Counted from the first letter of the stretch, positions 49,032 to 60,266 are shown. The stretch is 64,000 nucleotides of DNA from Cryptomeria japonica (GCF_030272615.1 NC_081409.1:530942291-531006290); one strand, 5' to 3'. The notes: generated by a model not told the origin, from the sequence alone. Translations and numbers: made by a program.

Positions 49032-51307
49032 TTTTTATGGATTAGTGTGACCTAAAGTTGTTTGTGATGCAGAGGTCAAGATCAATTTCAGAGCTAGTTG
49101 TTTTGTTAAAGTATTATTTGAGAGAAACAACTGAGATTCAGTCCAGTTTCAGGAAATATCTATCCTGTATAAGATGTCTATCTAAGTTGATTCTAAGAGT
49201 AGTGTAAGATTCGGTCTAGTTTTAGGAATGATCTATCCTATGTAAGACGTTATCTATGTGACTTAAATTTGATAGGTAGTTGATTGAACTAGCCGAAAGA
49301 TGATCGACCAAATCGTGCAACACAAATGGTAGAGGTACATTGTCTTGATCTATTTATGCTTAGGATGATGATAACAAGGATTATGTTTGTTGTAGACTAT
49401 TTTTAGGCAAGTTTAACTATTCTATTCTAACAAAACCAGAGACTCACACGACACAGTTTTCTGAGCTGGACGACAATTTAGCAACTACAGGATGACAACA
49501 TGTATGAGTTGTTGCCTCGTACCATATGATAGAGGGGTATACGCAAAATGACAAAAGACTTAGGGCAGTTCTGTTTCATACAAGACAGGACACAGAGCCA
49601 GACGACAGATGAAAATGACTCGTACAACACAGGATCTGACACAAGATGACAAATGACAAAAATCATACGACATAGGATGTAATGTAGGATGAGAAATCAC
49701 AAGACTCGTACGACACAGGATGTGGTGCAGGATGATAATTTGGTAGATTCGTATGACTGTTCATAGATAAGAGACTAAAAATTTTGAGTTTTTTCGATTG
49801 CTGAGTATGACAATTGAGTATGACCAATTCTAAGATGGACTGATTTTGGACCAGGATAGACTAGTTTTAAACAAAATTTTGACTTTAGGATGGACAAGTT
49901 CTGACACAGATAGAGTTTTGACTTAGGATGGACTAGTTCTAACATGGACAAAGTTTCAACTTAAGATGGACAAGTTCTGACATGGACAGAGTTTTGACCT
50001 AAGATGGACAAGTTCTGACATGGACAAAGTTTCGACTTAGGATGGACTAGTTCTGACACGGACAAAGTTTCTAATCACCGAGTTGGTTTCTTGTCTTCTC
50101 CAATTTTAGTATTTCAGTTTTTCTTTCAGCGATGAAAACACAGAAAGCATGTAGTATGAATAGTAACTCCAATCACAACATGCAAACCCTAAGGAATTTG
50201 GTGAGGAAAGAAAACCTTTGCTTGTAGACTTAGGTACACACCCAATAGCTAATCAGAATACAGCCACTGAGTCTCATGCAATGGATTCTCGACACCGTAT
50301 TATCTGACTCCAAACGCTAATGGGGGCACGAAATGACAAGTATCTTGGGACAATTACTATCTCTCTTACAAAAAGATTATCCCCCTTTCAGAGATGAACC
50401 GGGTAGCTTCTAATTTTAATTGGAACTAGTAAGGGATCCATTCAGCACGTCGAGGTATAAACTCAATTAAGAGGTCTTCCAGCCTTGAAAACTAAGGTTT
50501 AATATACCCGAAGGTACGGAGGAGAGCTATTCTTGAGCACTATCGTTGACTTGATTTTCATCAAATCACATTTATTTTATAGTGGGTTGGAGTACTTGGC
50601 ATTTAGTTGTTCCCACTTAGGTCATTCCCCTCACACCAACCGTAATGGCTTTAAGATTTTTCAACCCTTAGGAGGGCAGGCCTACTAAAGATGTACAAAT
50701 CTCAAACAAAGAAAAAGCCTCAAGGGTCTGGATTTTTGATTGTCTAGAAAAAGACAAGAGCATACTCTCCTACCTCTTAGAATCTTCTAAAAACATGAAA
50801 TACAAATTTTTTCTTTAACCAGATAGAAATTTAGGTTCCTAAAAATGAATTTAAAGAATAGACGATGTTGGGTCGATTCTCCTCAAGCAACCTGCAAAGA
50901 CAACAAATCAGTAGTCATATTGTCTTTGTGCAACAAGCATATTCTTCAACAAGCATTCTGCAAAAACTTATTAGGCTGTGAAAAATTATGAGATAGACAG
51001 TTAAACAGTCAGGGTCAATCATCAGAATAATCAATAAAAATCATGAAATTTTGCCCTTTTTGTATTATTATTATTTTTTTTTTACGAGAAAATACAGAGT
51101 CATACGACAGTATGAACACTCATACAATACAGGATTTCATCTCATACAAGACAGGATTTCAGTTCGTACGACACCTGCAGTTTGTCATTTCAGCCTATGG
51201 GAAATGTCGTACGAGATGTACGGACGAAAATCCGAAAAATCTGAAATCTAGAAAATAACAAAAAAAAATAAGCAGTCAGTCTTGGAGGCCAAAAAATGTA
51301 GTCTTCT
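49032..51307 (-). other. G1 gag leader
   Basis: A 2.3-kb leader without a supported gene. It contains a 38-bp tandem repeat (about 49880-50075) and two clusters of ACGACACAGGAT/TCGTACGA words (about 49440-49760 and 51090-51230) that recur upstream of the PMD gene in the same element. The part 50080-51040 shows nothing I can name. Confidence 0.55.
49880..50075. repeat. 38-bp tandem repeat in G1 leader
   Basis: About five units of the form TTTTGACTTAGGATGGACTA plus GTTCTGACATGGACAAAG follow one another, with a few substitutions each. Further degenerate units may extend left to about 49840. Confidence 0.85.
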
Positions 51308-51325
51308 GCCCCACGGTGGGCTCCA
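51308..51325 (-). other. primer-binding site of G1 (tRNA-Lys-like)
   Basis: On the minus strand TGGAGCCCACCGTGGGGC follows the 5' LTR after a short spacer. It fits the 3' end of plant tRNA-Lys as I know it at 17 of 18 positions. Confidence 0.7.
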
Positions 51326-51333
51326 GAGATGTG

Positions 51334-52444
51334 TGTGTGAAAAAGTGGTTTGTAGCTATAAGCATAACACTTCAAGTAAGTCATTATATGTATACTTAGT
51401 AATCAATAATCAATAAGTAATAAACCATAACAAAGAGACTAATTGCCTTCTAAAATATGCGAGTATGAGATTTCTCTCAGATTTTTATAAGCAATACCAG
51501 TGACTAGACTACACCAAGATGAAGGATTTAATCTATATGATATTAACTATATGGATGCAAAATGGATGAATAATTCAAGCAAATAACGAATTCAAGCAAT
51601 ATGGATGAGCAAAACTAAATATGGATGCAAATAATCTAAAAATCACAATGATCTTCAATGACTCCAAAGCAAAATTAGTGTGATAATATTCTCCAAGCGT
51701 GTTCTCAAAAATCTCTAGGGTGAATTGAAATGAGAGCTGAAGACTGTATTTATAGAGAATTACAAGAGAAAAGGCTCAATTTAGGATTAATTGAAAATAA
51801 TTGAGAAATCAGGTTCAGTTAACCTTGAGATAGATTCCAATTATAGTTTAATTGAAATGCATTCAAATAAGAAGTTCAAGTTGCATTAGAAATAAGGTTT
51901 AATTAATTCCATGCATATATTTGATTTATTCAAGAAAAAGGTCTTTTCAATACAACTGAACTTCTTTTTCTGAAAAGCTTTGAGTTCCAATTTTAGAGAA
52001 TAATTCAATAATTCTATTTAATTGCTTTTCTGATTTCAAGTTCTAAATTTAGAAAAAGAAATAATATCTCAAGTTTGATTTCTCTCTCAATTCAATTCTT
52101 ATTGTTTAATTTCAATTCAACTCTTTCTTTGTAATTAATTCTTCTTTTGTAATAAATTAATTTCTTTGGCATGATTAAATGGCAAATTTATTAATTAATT
52201 AAATATGCAAGGATATTTAATAAATTAAAATAGGATAATTGATCAAAATGATATTCTTGGAAATGATTCAATTAATTAAATAAATATTTAATTAATATTG
52301 AGTAATTGATTTGCCATGTGATATTTGATGATTAAAGAATTAATAATGTGCTCAAGGTTGATTTAATTGCCTTTGGTTAGGACCTTGGTGATGTTGTCGA
52401 GATTACAAGCCCATGGTTTATATGACCATTTTTAGGGTATTACA
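51334..52444 (-). repeat. 5' LTR of gypsy G1
   Basis: This 1,111-bp LTR has ends TGTGTGAAAAAG and GTATTACA and matches 10991-12102. The TATA-like CTATAAATAC on the minus strand is conserved near 51750. Confidence 0.9.
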
Positions 52445-52456
52445 AGGATTAGGTTT

Positions 52457-52526
52457 AACTGCCACCTTGCCAGTCACCAACTCATTGGTTATCTCACGCG
52501 ACTTGGTGACTGGAAAGGTGGCAGTT
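52457..52526. repeat. fold-back: 24-bp inverted repeat with 22-bp loop
   Basis: AACTGCCACC...CACCAA at 52457-52480 is the reverse complement of TTGGTGAC...GGCAGTT at 52503-52526 at 23 of 24 positions. It sits exactly where ORF2-type sequence (aggattaggttta) changes into repeat C. Repeat C copy 1 lacks the left arm. Confidence 0.9.
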
Positions 52527-53786
52527 GAGGTGGTCATCTAGGTGGGCTCAGAATGAATGAGGATGCGCCACGTGGTAGAGAGAAGATGAAGAACCAAGTC
52601 AGACCAAGTCCAGATAGTAGACAAAGTGGACCCACGAGAAAATCAGAGGCTAACACGTGGCAAAAGTCTACAGACGAGCGGATGTCTATATTTTTTAAAT
52701 CAACTTTGAACTTGAACTTTGAACTAGTTCAAAGTGGTTCAATGGTTCAAAGTTCATTATCGTCACTCATTCTCGTGGGCCTAGGATGAAGAGAGCAACA
52801 AGAGAGATAAAAGAAAAAAGCAAAGTGGTTAAAAGTCGAAAAGGTTCCCAAAGATCCAAGGGATGTCTCTATACCACAATGAAAAGGTGCATAAAGGTTA
52901 ATCCTTGTGACATAGTGACAAGCCGTCAGTAGTCCTGGTGGTATCTGTTATGAGTTGACAGTTAATGCAGGTGGCTAAATCAAATGGCTAGGTAACCGGT
53001 AGCATCCAAGTGAACTCAGTACGAAATGACGTGAAGTTGTGTTCAGTTTGGCTACTCTTTTTGGCAGTTTTGGAAGAGTTTCTCTCTCAATTAAGCCCCC
53101 TGATTTTGAGGAAAAGCTTAGAATTGATGGCAGTCGATTCATCTTGGAGACAAAAAATTCAAAATTTGAATTTCTGCAACTTTTGTATAAGTGTTTGTTT
53201 TTCACTTTTTTAGAAGGGGGTTTTGGAGTTTTTGTACTCAGGTAAAAAGAGATATTCAGACTCCTCTCACTCATTTCTGATGAGTTTTTCCATATTTGTA
53301 ATGCAGAAAATTCCTTGTTTTCAATAAAGAAGCCGAGTTCCTCCTTAAATTTTTTGGTCTAAGTGTTATGTTTGTAAGCATTTTGATTGAAATTTTGTAA
53401 TTCTTTTGTAGGATCCTTAATTTTATCTTAGTTTCTTCAGATGCTTAGGGCTAACTTACATGTTATAGTGCAGGTCTCTGATTGTGTATGTGATTCTATT
53501 GCATCAAAATTGTGAGAACATTATTATTCTCCTTTTTGTGAACATCAATAAGCCAGCCTTTCAAGAGAATCGTTTATGCAAACATGTATGTTTGAGTTGT
53601 GAGTTTAAGAAGTTTCGTTAGTTGTTGTCTTGTGGATTTGTAAGCAGTTTGCAGGTCTTTTATCATTGGTGGATCACCTAGCAGTAGTTAATTTTCAGTT
53701 TTATGCATATCCTTCTTCCCTTTTCACAAAAATTTATTTGATTTTTTAGGTGATCAAATAGGAAGCCGACCTCTAATCCAAAGGTC
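52481..53786 (+). repeat. repeat C, copy 2
   Basis: It matches about 2315-3605 over its length, including the CACGTG sites (52569, 52654), the AATAAA signal (53323-53328) and the right end GATCAAATAGGAAGC. It joins directly to the ORF2 unit at about 53787. No coding frame is supported. Confidence 0.8.
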
Positions 53787-53978
53787 TTAATCGGTGAGCA
53801 TTTAATGTGGTTGTTGAGAGAAATTTCATTATAAATCATCTGATTTCCCTCTTTTCTGACACACTGAACATTTGAATTAGTAGAGAGCGCAAAAACTGAG
53901 TGAAGGCATTCAAGGCAAGGTGAGAAGTGATTTCTCCAAGCATTTAGAATATTTTCAAGTAGCTAAAGGTATTTTTCA

Positions 53979-56900
53979 ATGGCTTCCTCTTCTGCTCCCA
54001 AATTTGTTTTAGAACCCTACTATTGTCGAAAATGTGAAACGCCCTAGGCCCATGTTTAAGATAATTCCCAAAATTGTGAAACAAGATGACTCTATAGGAG
54101 CATTCTCTAAAATTCCTAAAGTTGTAGCATTTTCAAATGACCTTATATACATTGCAACATTGAAGAATTAGGTTCTGAGGAATTGATGAAAATGTTTAAA
54201 ATGGTAATTTGTGATGAAAATGGTGTTGTTAAATCTTAACACAAGATTGTAGAAACTCTAGGTTTTGTTGAGATATTGAATATCCCTAAATTTCCAGAGG
54301 AATTAGTCAGTATTGTTTTAAGTAGAGCACATGGGGAATTCTTATGGTTGGATTATGTCTGCAAAATAACCGGACAATCAATTAGGGCAGTAACTGGTTT
54401 ACCCTCAACCGGAAAAAGACCTCATAAAAATAAGAAGATTCCCAACAACACAGTGATAAACCTAACCAGAATAACATCTGATGGTAGATCACTAAGAGTG
54501 AATGATATTAAGGACATAAATGTGAGATTTGTAAGTATGGTGCTAGGATACAATACTACACATGCTAATAGGGTAAATTCAGTTTCTAGTCTCTGTATAC
54601 ACTTTGCTTATGAGATGGTTAACAACAATGCAATGATTGATTTATGTGAATGGCTGAAAGATGAAATTATTGACAACCTAAAAAAGATCAAAGGTGACAA
54701 GAAAGGCACATTCTACTTTGGAAACCTTTTGGTATCTTTAATGTTGTATTTCACTAAGGAGATTCCCAATACAGGACCCAAAAACTTTGGTTATGATATA
54801 CTGGTAGGAAAACAAATACAGGAAGCTTTCACTGGCATGGGAATTGCAAAGGATAAAAACATAATTGAATATTTCAAAACCTTCTAGGCTAAAATGATAA
54901 CTAGAGAAAGGGTACCACATAGTGTAGTAGACAAGTATGACAAAGAAATCTATTTTGTTATCAAGAAAGATGAGACATGGATGGAAGTTGTACTCCCTAG
55001 GACTATATGGGTGATTGAAATGTGATATAAGGTAGATCTTAACATTCTTGAGGCATATTCTAAAGCACTACTAGATGCACTGAGAGAACCATCAGAACAA
55101 GTTTTTGGCAGTGCAAAAACTATTGAAAGTGATGTAAAAATATTGAAGCAAAGGAAGAAAAGAGAAAAATTTATTAGAGATGCTTCTAAGGAAGTAAAGG
55201 AAACCAAGGAAAATGTAATGAACATCAGTGGCATATCAGCTAGTGAGCTTGAAGGACTGCAACCAGAGGCACACATTTCACTGGTTGGCACATCTTCTAG
55301 AACCGACAGTGACAAGGCAACAGAGTTTAAAAGAGTAGAAAGAAGGAAGAGAAAACCTTCACTGGTACCCTCTCCTTAACATTAGAGAACAAGGACCTTT
55401 AGGAAGAAACAACAGGCAGTAAGGGAACCGGCCAAGAAACTAACTCCTAAGAAGAAACAAAAACCCGTCACTCCTTCATTGAATGATTTGTTGAATGAAA
55501 TAACTGATGATGGAAATTTGGCTAATGTGAGTAAATTGCATAATTAATTTAATGATTCTGACAAGGAAAGCATTGAGGACATTATTATTTTACACTTGGA
55601 CATATATAAGAAAGTCTTAATTGAAGTTGTGGATGATTTACCAAATGAACTGTATAGAAGATTGGATGCAAAAAGGATAGCAGTGATGGAATTAGATAAG
55701 AAACTAAAAGTTGAAAAACTTCTAGCTATTCACCTTGTGAATTCAAAAGTGGAAATTGATGAATTGACTTGTGAGGATAATCGATCTGTTGTTGCCAGTG
55801 GGCACCGGCAAGTAAGTTTAATGGCAAGAAGAGTAAATGAGGTTGCAGAAGAGACTGCTAATAACTGGGATATGTTTTTTGTGGAAAAAGAAAAAGAAGA
55901 GGAAAGGAACCAACCAAAGAAGACATTCAAAGTGTATCAGAAGGATAAGGATAAGGGCAAAGGAAATATTGATGGAATTGTGAACATCAAGATTACTGAT
56001 AATATATTGCCACCACCTTTGCATACTGCACCGGTACACACAGATGATACACAGGTCATTGACACTGAAGGTATCACACATGATGATACAAATCCTAAAT
56101 TTGAGATACTTTTTACCATGAATGTGGATACTCAGGAAGTAAATATTATTGTGGATAAGGATAGTACAGAGGTTAAGAATGATAATGTTGACAAAGGCAA
56201 CATAGCTGAGAAACAGGTAGAAACTACTGAGGTTGAGATCCCAACCCAAATAGAGAAACTATCAAATACAGGAAAACTAACTGAAGGAAAAGATGCTGGC
56301 ACAAGGCCACCAAAGAGTGAGATACCAACAAAACTTACTGACAAACCTACATAGGCAGAGGTACATACTCAAGAAGAGAAACTGGCAATCACTGAGACAC
56401 CTAAACAATCATACAAACCTTTATAGGATGAAATGCAAACTCGGACTGATCCACCGGAGGCAAAAACAAACAAAATGCTTACTAATGTTGGAAGCACAAA
56501 GGTAATAAAGGTAATTGGTCAGACATCCGACACTTCAACAAGTGAATTCAAACCTACGAATGTTACTGAGGTACTTTTAGATTTAATCAAGAAGATAATA
56601 GACTGTAATGTATTGGCATACAAGGCAATTGATAATACTTTACTAGTTCTGAAGTTGATTGCACCAAATTGTAACACTGATCACATCAAGGATTATATAG
56701 GAAAATTGGACACACTATCAAAATTTATTACTGATAATGTAATAACTATTGACAAGGTGATTGAGGACACCTTTAGGGAGAAAGTTGAAAAGGAGAAGGA
56801 CAAATTCTTTGAAGACACAATAAATAAGTGCTTGGAACACATGAATACACGATTACTGGCACTGAACTCTACAATTTTAGAATACAAGGAGCTTTATAGG

Positions 56901-57317
56901 GAACCATGCAAACCCCATCTTTTGACAAAGGACTTAGAAAAGGAGAGCAACAGAGTACAAAAATAAATAGATGACATGGTTGATAACATAATTGGTTCAT
57001 CCAAACCTATATCAGTTATTGAGCAAGAAATAGAAGGTTTTGAGGAAAAATTGGAGAAACTTGAGAAAGAGAAGGCAAGGATTAGGTCTAATGCTCGAGA
57101 ACTTAAATACAAACTTGGTCCTAAGTTGGATAATCTTATCTCTCTGAGAAATGAAATCTCTAAGGCATTACTTCAAGGAGAGCGATCATCGGAAGAACAC
57201 ATGCAATATCTCACTGGCATGATCTAACAAACTAAGGCAACCCTGATCGACAACAAAAGATTCATGTAGAGTCTAAATTTGGTTTTGGCAGACATCTTTC
57301 AGATTGTAACCAACTAA
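53979..57317 (+). pseudogene. element E ORF2 copy 2, complete length, unrecognised
   Basis: A 1,113-codon reading starts MASSSAPKFVLEP at 53979 and ends at TAA 57315-57317. From about 54198 on it stays in one frame, with stops at about 54237, 54885, 55026, 55377, 56352, 56424, 56964 and 57225. A stretch at about 54030-54170 reads in the +1 frame in both copies. Motifs include LSRAHGEFLWLDYVCKITG, AVTGLPSTGKRPHKNKK and GDKKGTFYFGNLLVS. Basic clusters, a Thr/Glu/Pro-rich linker and a long C-terminal coiled coil follow (EGFEEKLEKLEKEKARIR near 57030). No catalytic motif of pol is seen. It differs from copy 1 at several percent of positions. Function unknown; DNA or chromatin association is only a guess from the basic clusters. 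Confidence 0.65.
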
Positions 57318-57536
57318 TTACAAACTTTGAGGTGAAATTTTTGCACTCATTTAACTATTTTTGACAACCTTTGTCATTGATGTCAAAGGGGGAGTAGTGG
57401 AGAGAAAAATACTTATTTAGATAAGATCATTTGCTCAAGGGGAGCACATCTTTTTGGCACATCCTTTTGGAAACTTTTTGGACTTTATTTTTTGGAACAG
57501 TGTTTGGATTTTTCTCACGAGTGTTTGCATCAATGC
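57318..57536 (+). other. element E spacer between ORF2 and polypurine tract
   Basis: No gene is visible. It contains a second purine tract, TGTCAAAGGGGGAGTAGTGG, near 57380-57400, a likely additional plus-strand priming site, as in the spacer of copia B. Confidence 0.55.
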
Positions 57537-57549
57537 CAAAGGGGGAGAT
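57537..57549 (+). other. polypurine tract of element E
   Basis: CAAAGGGGGAGAT directly precedes TGTTGGC of the 3' LTR. It is identical to that of copia B. Confidence 0.9.
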
Positions 57550-58355
57550 TGTTGGCATTCTACACTCTTATGAGAATAGTTGATATTGTTATTGTTGCAA
57601 ACCATCCAGAAACCAACTAGCATTCATCTAGTAAGCCACTGGTAGTTATTGACACTGGAAATAGACTTCTGCATACACCGGCAGGCACTTCACTGATAGT
57701 GACAACAATGCATACCGGCACCCCCACTGATAGGGAATAAAATTTTGTTTATTGTATTTTAATGTAATTATCTTTTGTAAAGCCGACATCATACATTGTA
57801 AAACACTCATATATGTATGAGATCTTGTAAGTCAAATGTATGAGAGAATGTAGAAAATAAGAAAAAGGAAGGATGTTATATGCGAATGCATAAGGCAAAT
57901 TTTGTATAAGGTTTTGGTTATAGACTGAGCTTAAACCGATACTGAACCTGGCATAGTTGATATTGATTTGAAGTAGTACATTATATTGGATTTCATAATT
58001 TACTTTTGTAGTCAGTGTGACTCTTATTGAGCAGTGAGCTCTAGGCAGTTGGCCTTCCTGAATGTTCAGGTCCCTCATTGTAAGTAATATTTATTCATTG
58101 GCTAGTGAGTGAATATTGTGGGTCACAAATCCCACCAAGATTTTTCCCACACTGGGTTTCCTCGTTAAATATCTTATGTTATGGTGTGCTCTCTATGTTG
58201 TCTCTATTATTATTATTCGCTGCATTAATTCTTATTTACTGGTACACTATTTGGGATGCAAAGTTCTTAAAAAGTTTAAATATTCTGCTAACTGGTTAGA
58301 TGTTGATTCATCCCCCCCCCCCTCAGTGTCTTTGGGACTGTCATTAATCCTAACA
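57550..58355 (+). repeat. 3' LTR of element E
   Basis: This 806-bp LTR begins TGTTGGCATTC and ends CCTAACA. It matches the 5' LTR at 5511-6403 apart from the 89-bp duplication. The C run is 11 bases here and 7 in the 5' LTR. Confidence 0.88.
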
Positions 58356-58360
58356 ATGAG
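58356..58360. repeat. target-site duplication of element E, right copy
   Basis: atgag, one mismatch from the left copy aagag. Copia D leader sequence resumes immediately after it. Confidence 0.7.
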
Positions 58361-58367
58361 GACCAAA

Positions 58368-58379
58368 TATCTGATACCA
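58368..58379 (-). other. primer-binding site of copia D, degenerate
   Basis: On the minus strand TGGTATCAGATA fits the initiator-Met site except for the last two bases. It is separated from the D gag start (5471-5473) only by element E. Confidence 0.7.
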
Positions 58380-58381
58380 AT

Positions 58382-59635
58382 TATTACGATAACTGGTGAA
58401 CAACTAAGAGGGGGGGGTGAATTAGTTGTTAATAGATTATATCAATTAATCCACTTAATAACCTTTAACCAGATTAAGTACCTATAAAGTAAAAACACAT
58501 GTCGGTAGGAACAGATACCGGTAAACAATACAACTTAACAATTAAATAGATAATCAATGCAAAGAAACCAAACCACATAACACCATGATTTGTACATGGA
58601 AAACCTAGAAAGGGAAAAACCACGGTGGGAAGCCTACCCACAGTCAAATGATACTTCTATAGAAAGTATTTGATACAATGAGGGGCCTGCACATGCAGGA
58701 AGTCACACTGCCTAGAGCGTACTTCTCATTACAAAAGAGTCTCACTGACTATAGAGAAGTTATAACCACCTCAAGATAAATGGAAAACAATTCAGAGTAA
58801 TGAACTACGAGAGATAGCATCTACCATGCCTAATTACAGTTTCAATTAAGCTCAATACCAGAGGCCTTTAACCTCTTCCTTAATCTCAATTTGATCACCT
58901 ATGATCGACCAAATATCCTTCGCATATGATATTGCATTTCAAGACCATGACACTTATTCCCTAAGATCTACAATGAGATCTTACATCATTTTATACCAAC
59001 CCTAAGGCCTAAACCAATTAGGTCGGACACCTAAAAGATATTACAAGAAGATCATTACATAAATCCATATTACAATTATATGCCATGTCGTCTTAAGACC
59101 AAAACAATAATAACCAATCTATAGAACATCCTGAAACATCCCGATAAGGTGTAGAGTACACGTTAACATGATACCGGTCCATAACCTAGATAGGCATTGG
59201 ACCTATTTTGGGTCCACCATGCCAAACCGGTGTCTCCTCCTAGTTGAAGCGCAATCAAAGAACATCTTCAGCATCCTGAAAGCCACACCAACACTACTTA
59301 TGCATCCTGTCAAGATTCCTCAATGAAAGCTCTGTCGGTTAAACCTTAAACAAATGTTGGTATGGGTTTACAAGAGTGTATGATAGCATTTGATTACCAA
59401 GTCAATACCAACTGACCAAAACATGCACTAGGAACATGTAACACATAAAATCAAACATAGTCCATTGATCCAAACATGTTGAAAGTGTCCAACAGATAGT
59501 CTCTTCTACCAATAACACTAGATCTTCTACCAATAACCAAAACATGTCTATCGGTAACCAACCATAACAACTAGTGTTGACATCAATGACAAAACATCAA
59601 TGCAACACATAATCAATTCATCCATAATGCCAACA
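58382..59635 (-). repeat. 5' LTR of copia D
   Basis: It starts TATTACGATAAC (TG end apparently mutated), has a run of 8 G, the conserved GGAAAACC/CACGGTGGGAAG core and CCTGCACATGCAGGA, and ends ATAATGCCAACA. The family differs from A/B. With 3690-5510 it makes one copia element split by E. Confidence 0.75.
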
Positions 59636-60266
59636 TATAGCACCTCCCTATAAACTAAATAATTTTTTTGTCGAGTTGAATTTCATCATTAGAATACTAC
59701 ATGCAACATATTAGCTTTGCAAAATACAAAGGAATACTATAGGAAATCCAAACTCAACCAATGAAACTACATGAAATGAATATAAAATTAAAACATTATT
59801 ACCTTCATGATTTAAGTCTCATTGTGTCCTAACTCCATTGTTCCTAGTTGAAGATGATTTGCTCTCAAACAAGCACTGGTAGCTTCCAAGATGGCATATG
59901 AAGAATGGATTGATAGTTAATTGATATTATGATATGCTAATGATAACAAGCTAAAATGCTATGAAAATGATTTGTGCTCAAAACTCTAAAATGCTATTTG
60001 CTTCAAACTCAAACTCACAAATGCAACATGAAGACTCCTGGATGACTATATGATTAGATATTAGTCTATTTTTCTATTAGTTTCAAAATGGCTGAGGAGA
60101 GCTCTTTTTATAGATTTTTGAGTGCATGAGCTTAGGTGGAAGAGATCAATGATCATGATCACATCTTGCAGATTGAATGGCTATGAGCAAGAAGCTGAAG
60201 GTTGAGAGAAAGGGGGAAGGAGAAGACAAGTCACTCATCTCACCTTGACTGATTTGTGATGAATAA
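59636..60266. other. unassigned AT-rich DNA between copia D and copia F
   Basis: No gene is visible. On the minus strand a TATA-like CTATAAAAAGAGC lies near 60100-60115, so part of this could be a promoter or LTR fragment. This may be the flank into which D and F inserted. Confidence 0.4.

Larger units (their letters stand above)
10991..52444 (-). mobile_element. gypsy G1: Tat-type Ty3/gypsy with antisense PMD gene
   Basis: On the minus strand the order is 5' LTR (51334-52444), tRNA-Lys-like primer site, long leader, gag-pol, noncoding A-rich zone, PMD gene in opposite orientation, polypurine tract and 3' LTR (10991-12102). Copia B (16016-22669) lies in the stretch between pol and the PMD gene, and gypsy G2 (25504-42897) lies within the RNase H region of pol. 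The flanks are aaggattcta on the left and aggattaggt on the right. Both contain aggatt, but it is not adjacent to the left LTR, so no clean 5-bp duplication can be assigned. Confidence 0.85.
5511..58355 (+). mobile_element. element E: nonautonomous LTR element carrying gag and a large novel ORF
   Basis: The element runs from TGTTGGC at 5511 to TAACA at 58355 and has 5' LTR, initiator-Met primer site, gag-like ORF with zinc knuckles, ORF2, polypurine tract and 3' LTR. No protease, integrase, RT or RNase H of its own is visible. It is expanded to 52.8 kb by the gypsy G1 insertion at 10991-52444, which itself contains copia B and gypsy G2. ORF2 is present twice, once before G1 and once after it behind repeat C. 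The LTR ends, primer-site leader and polypurine tract match copia A/B closely, so mobilisation by such copia elements is inferred. Confidence 0.75.

Noticed and set aside
10986-52449. A 5-bp target duplication for G1
   Set aside because: The bases next to the LTRs (ttcta and aggat) differ. Only aggatt is shared near both joints, with three extra bases on the left, so no clean duplication can be claimed.
58356-59635. Solo LTR
   Set aside because: A primer site adjoins its left end and the body is found at 3690-5510 on the other side of element E, so it is the 5' LTR of a split element.
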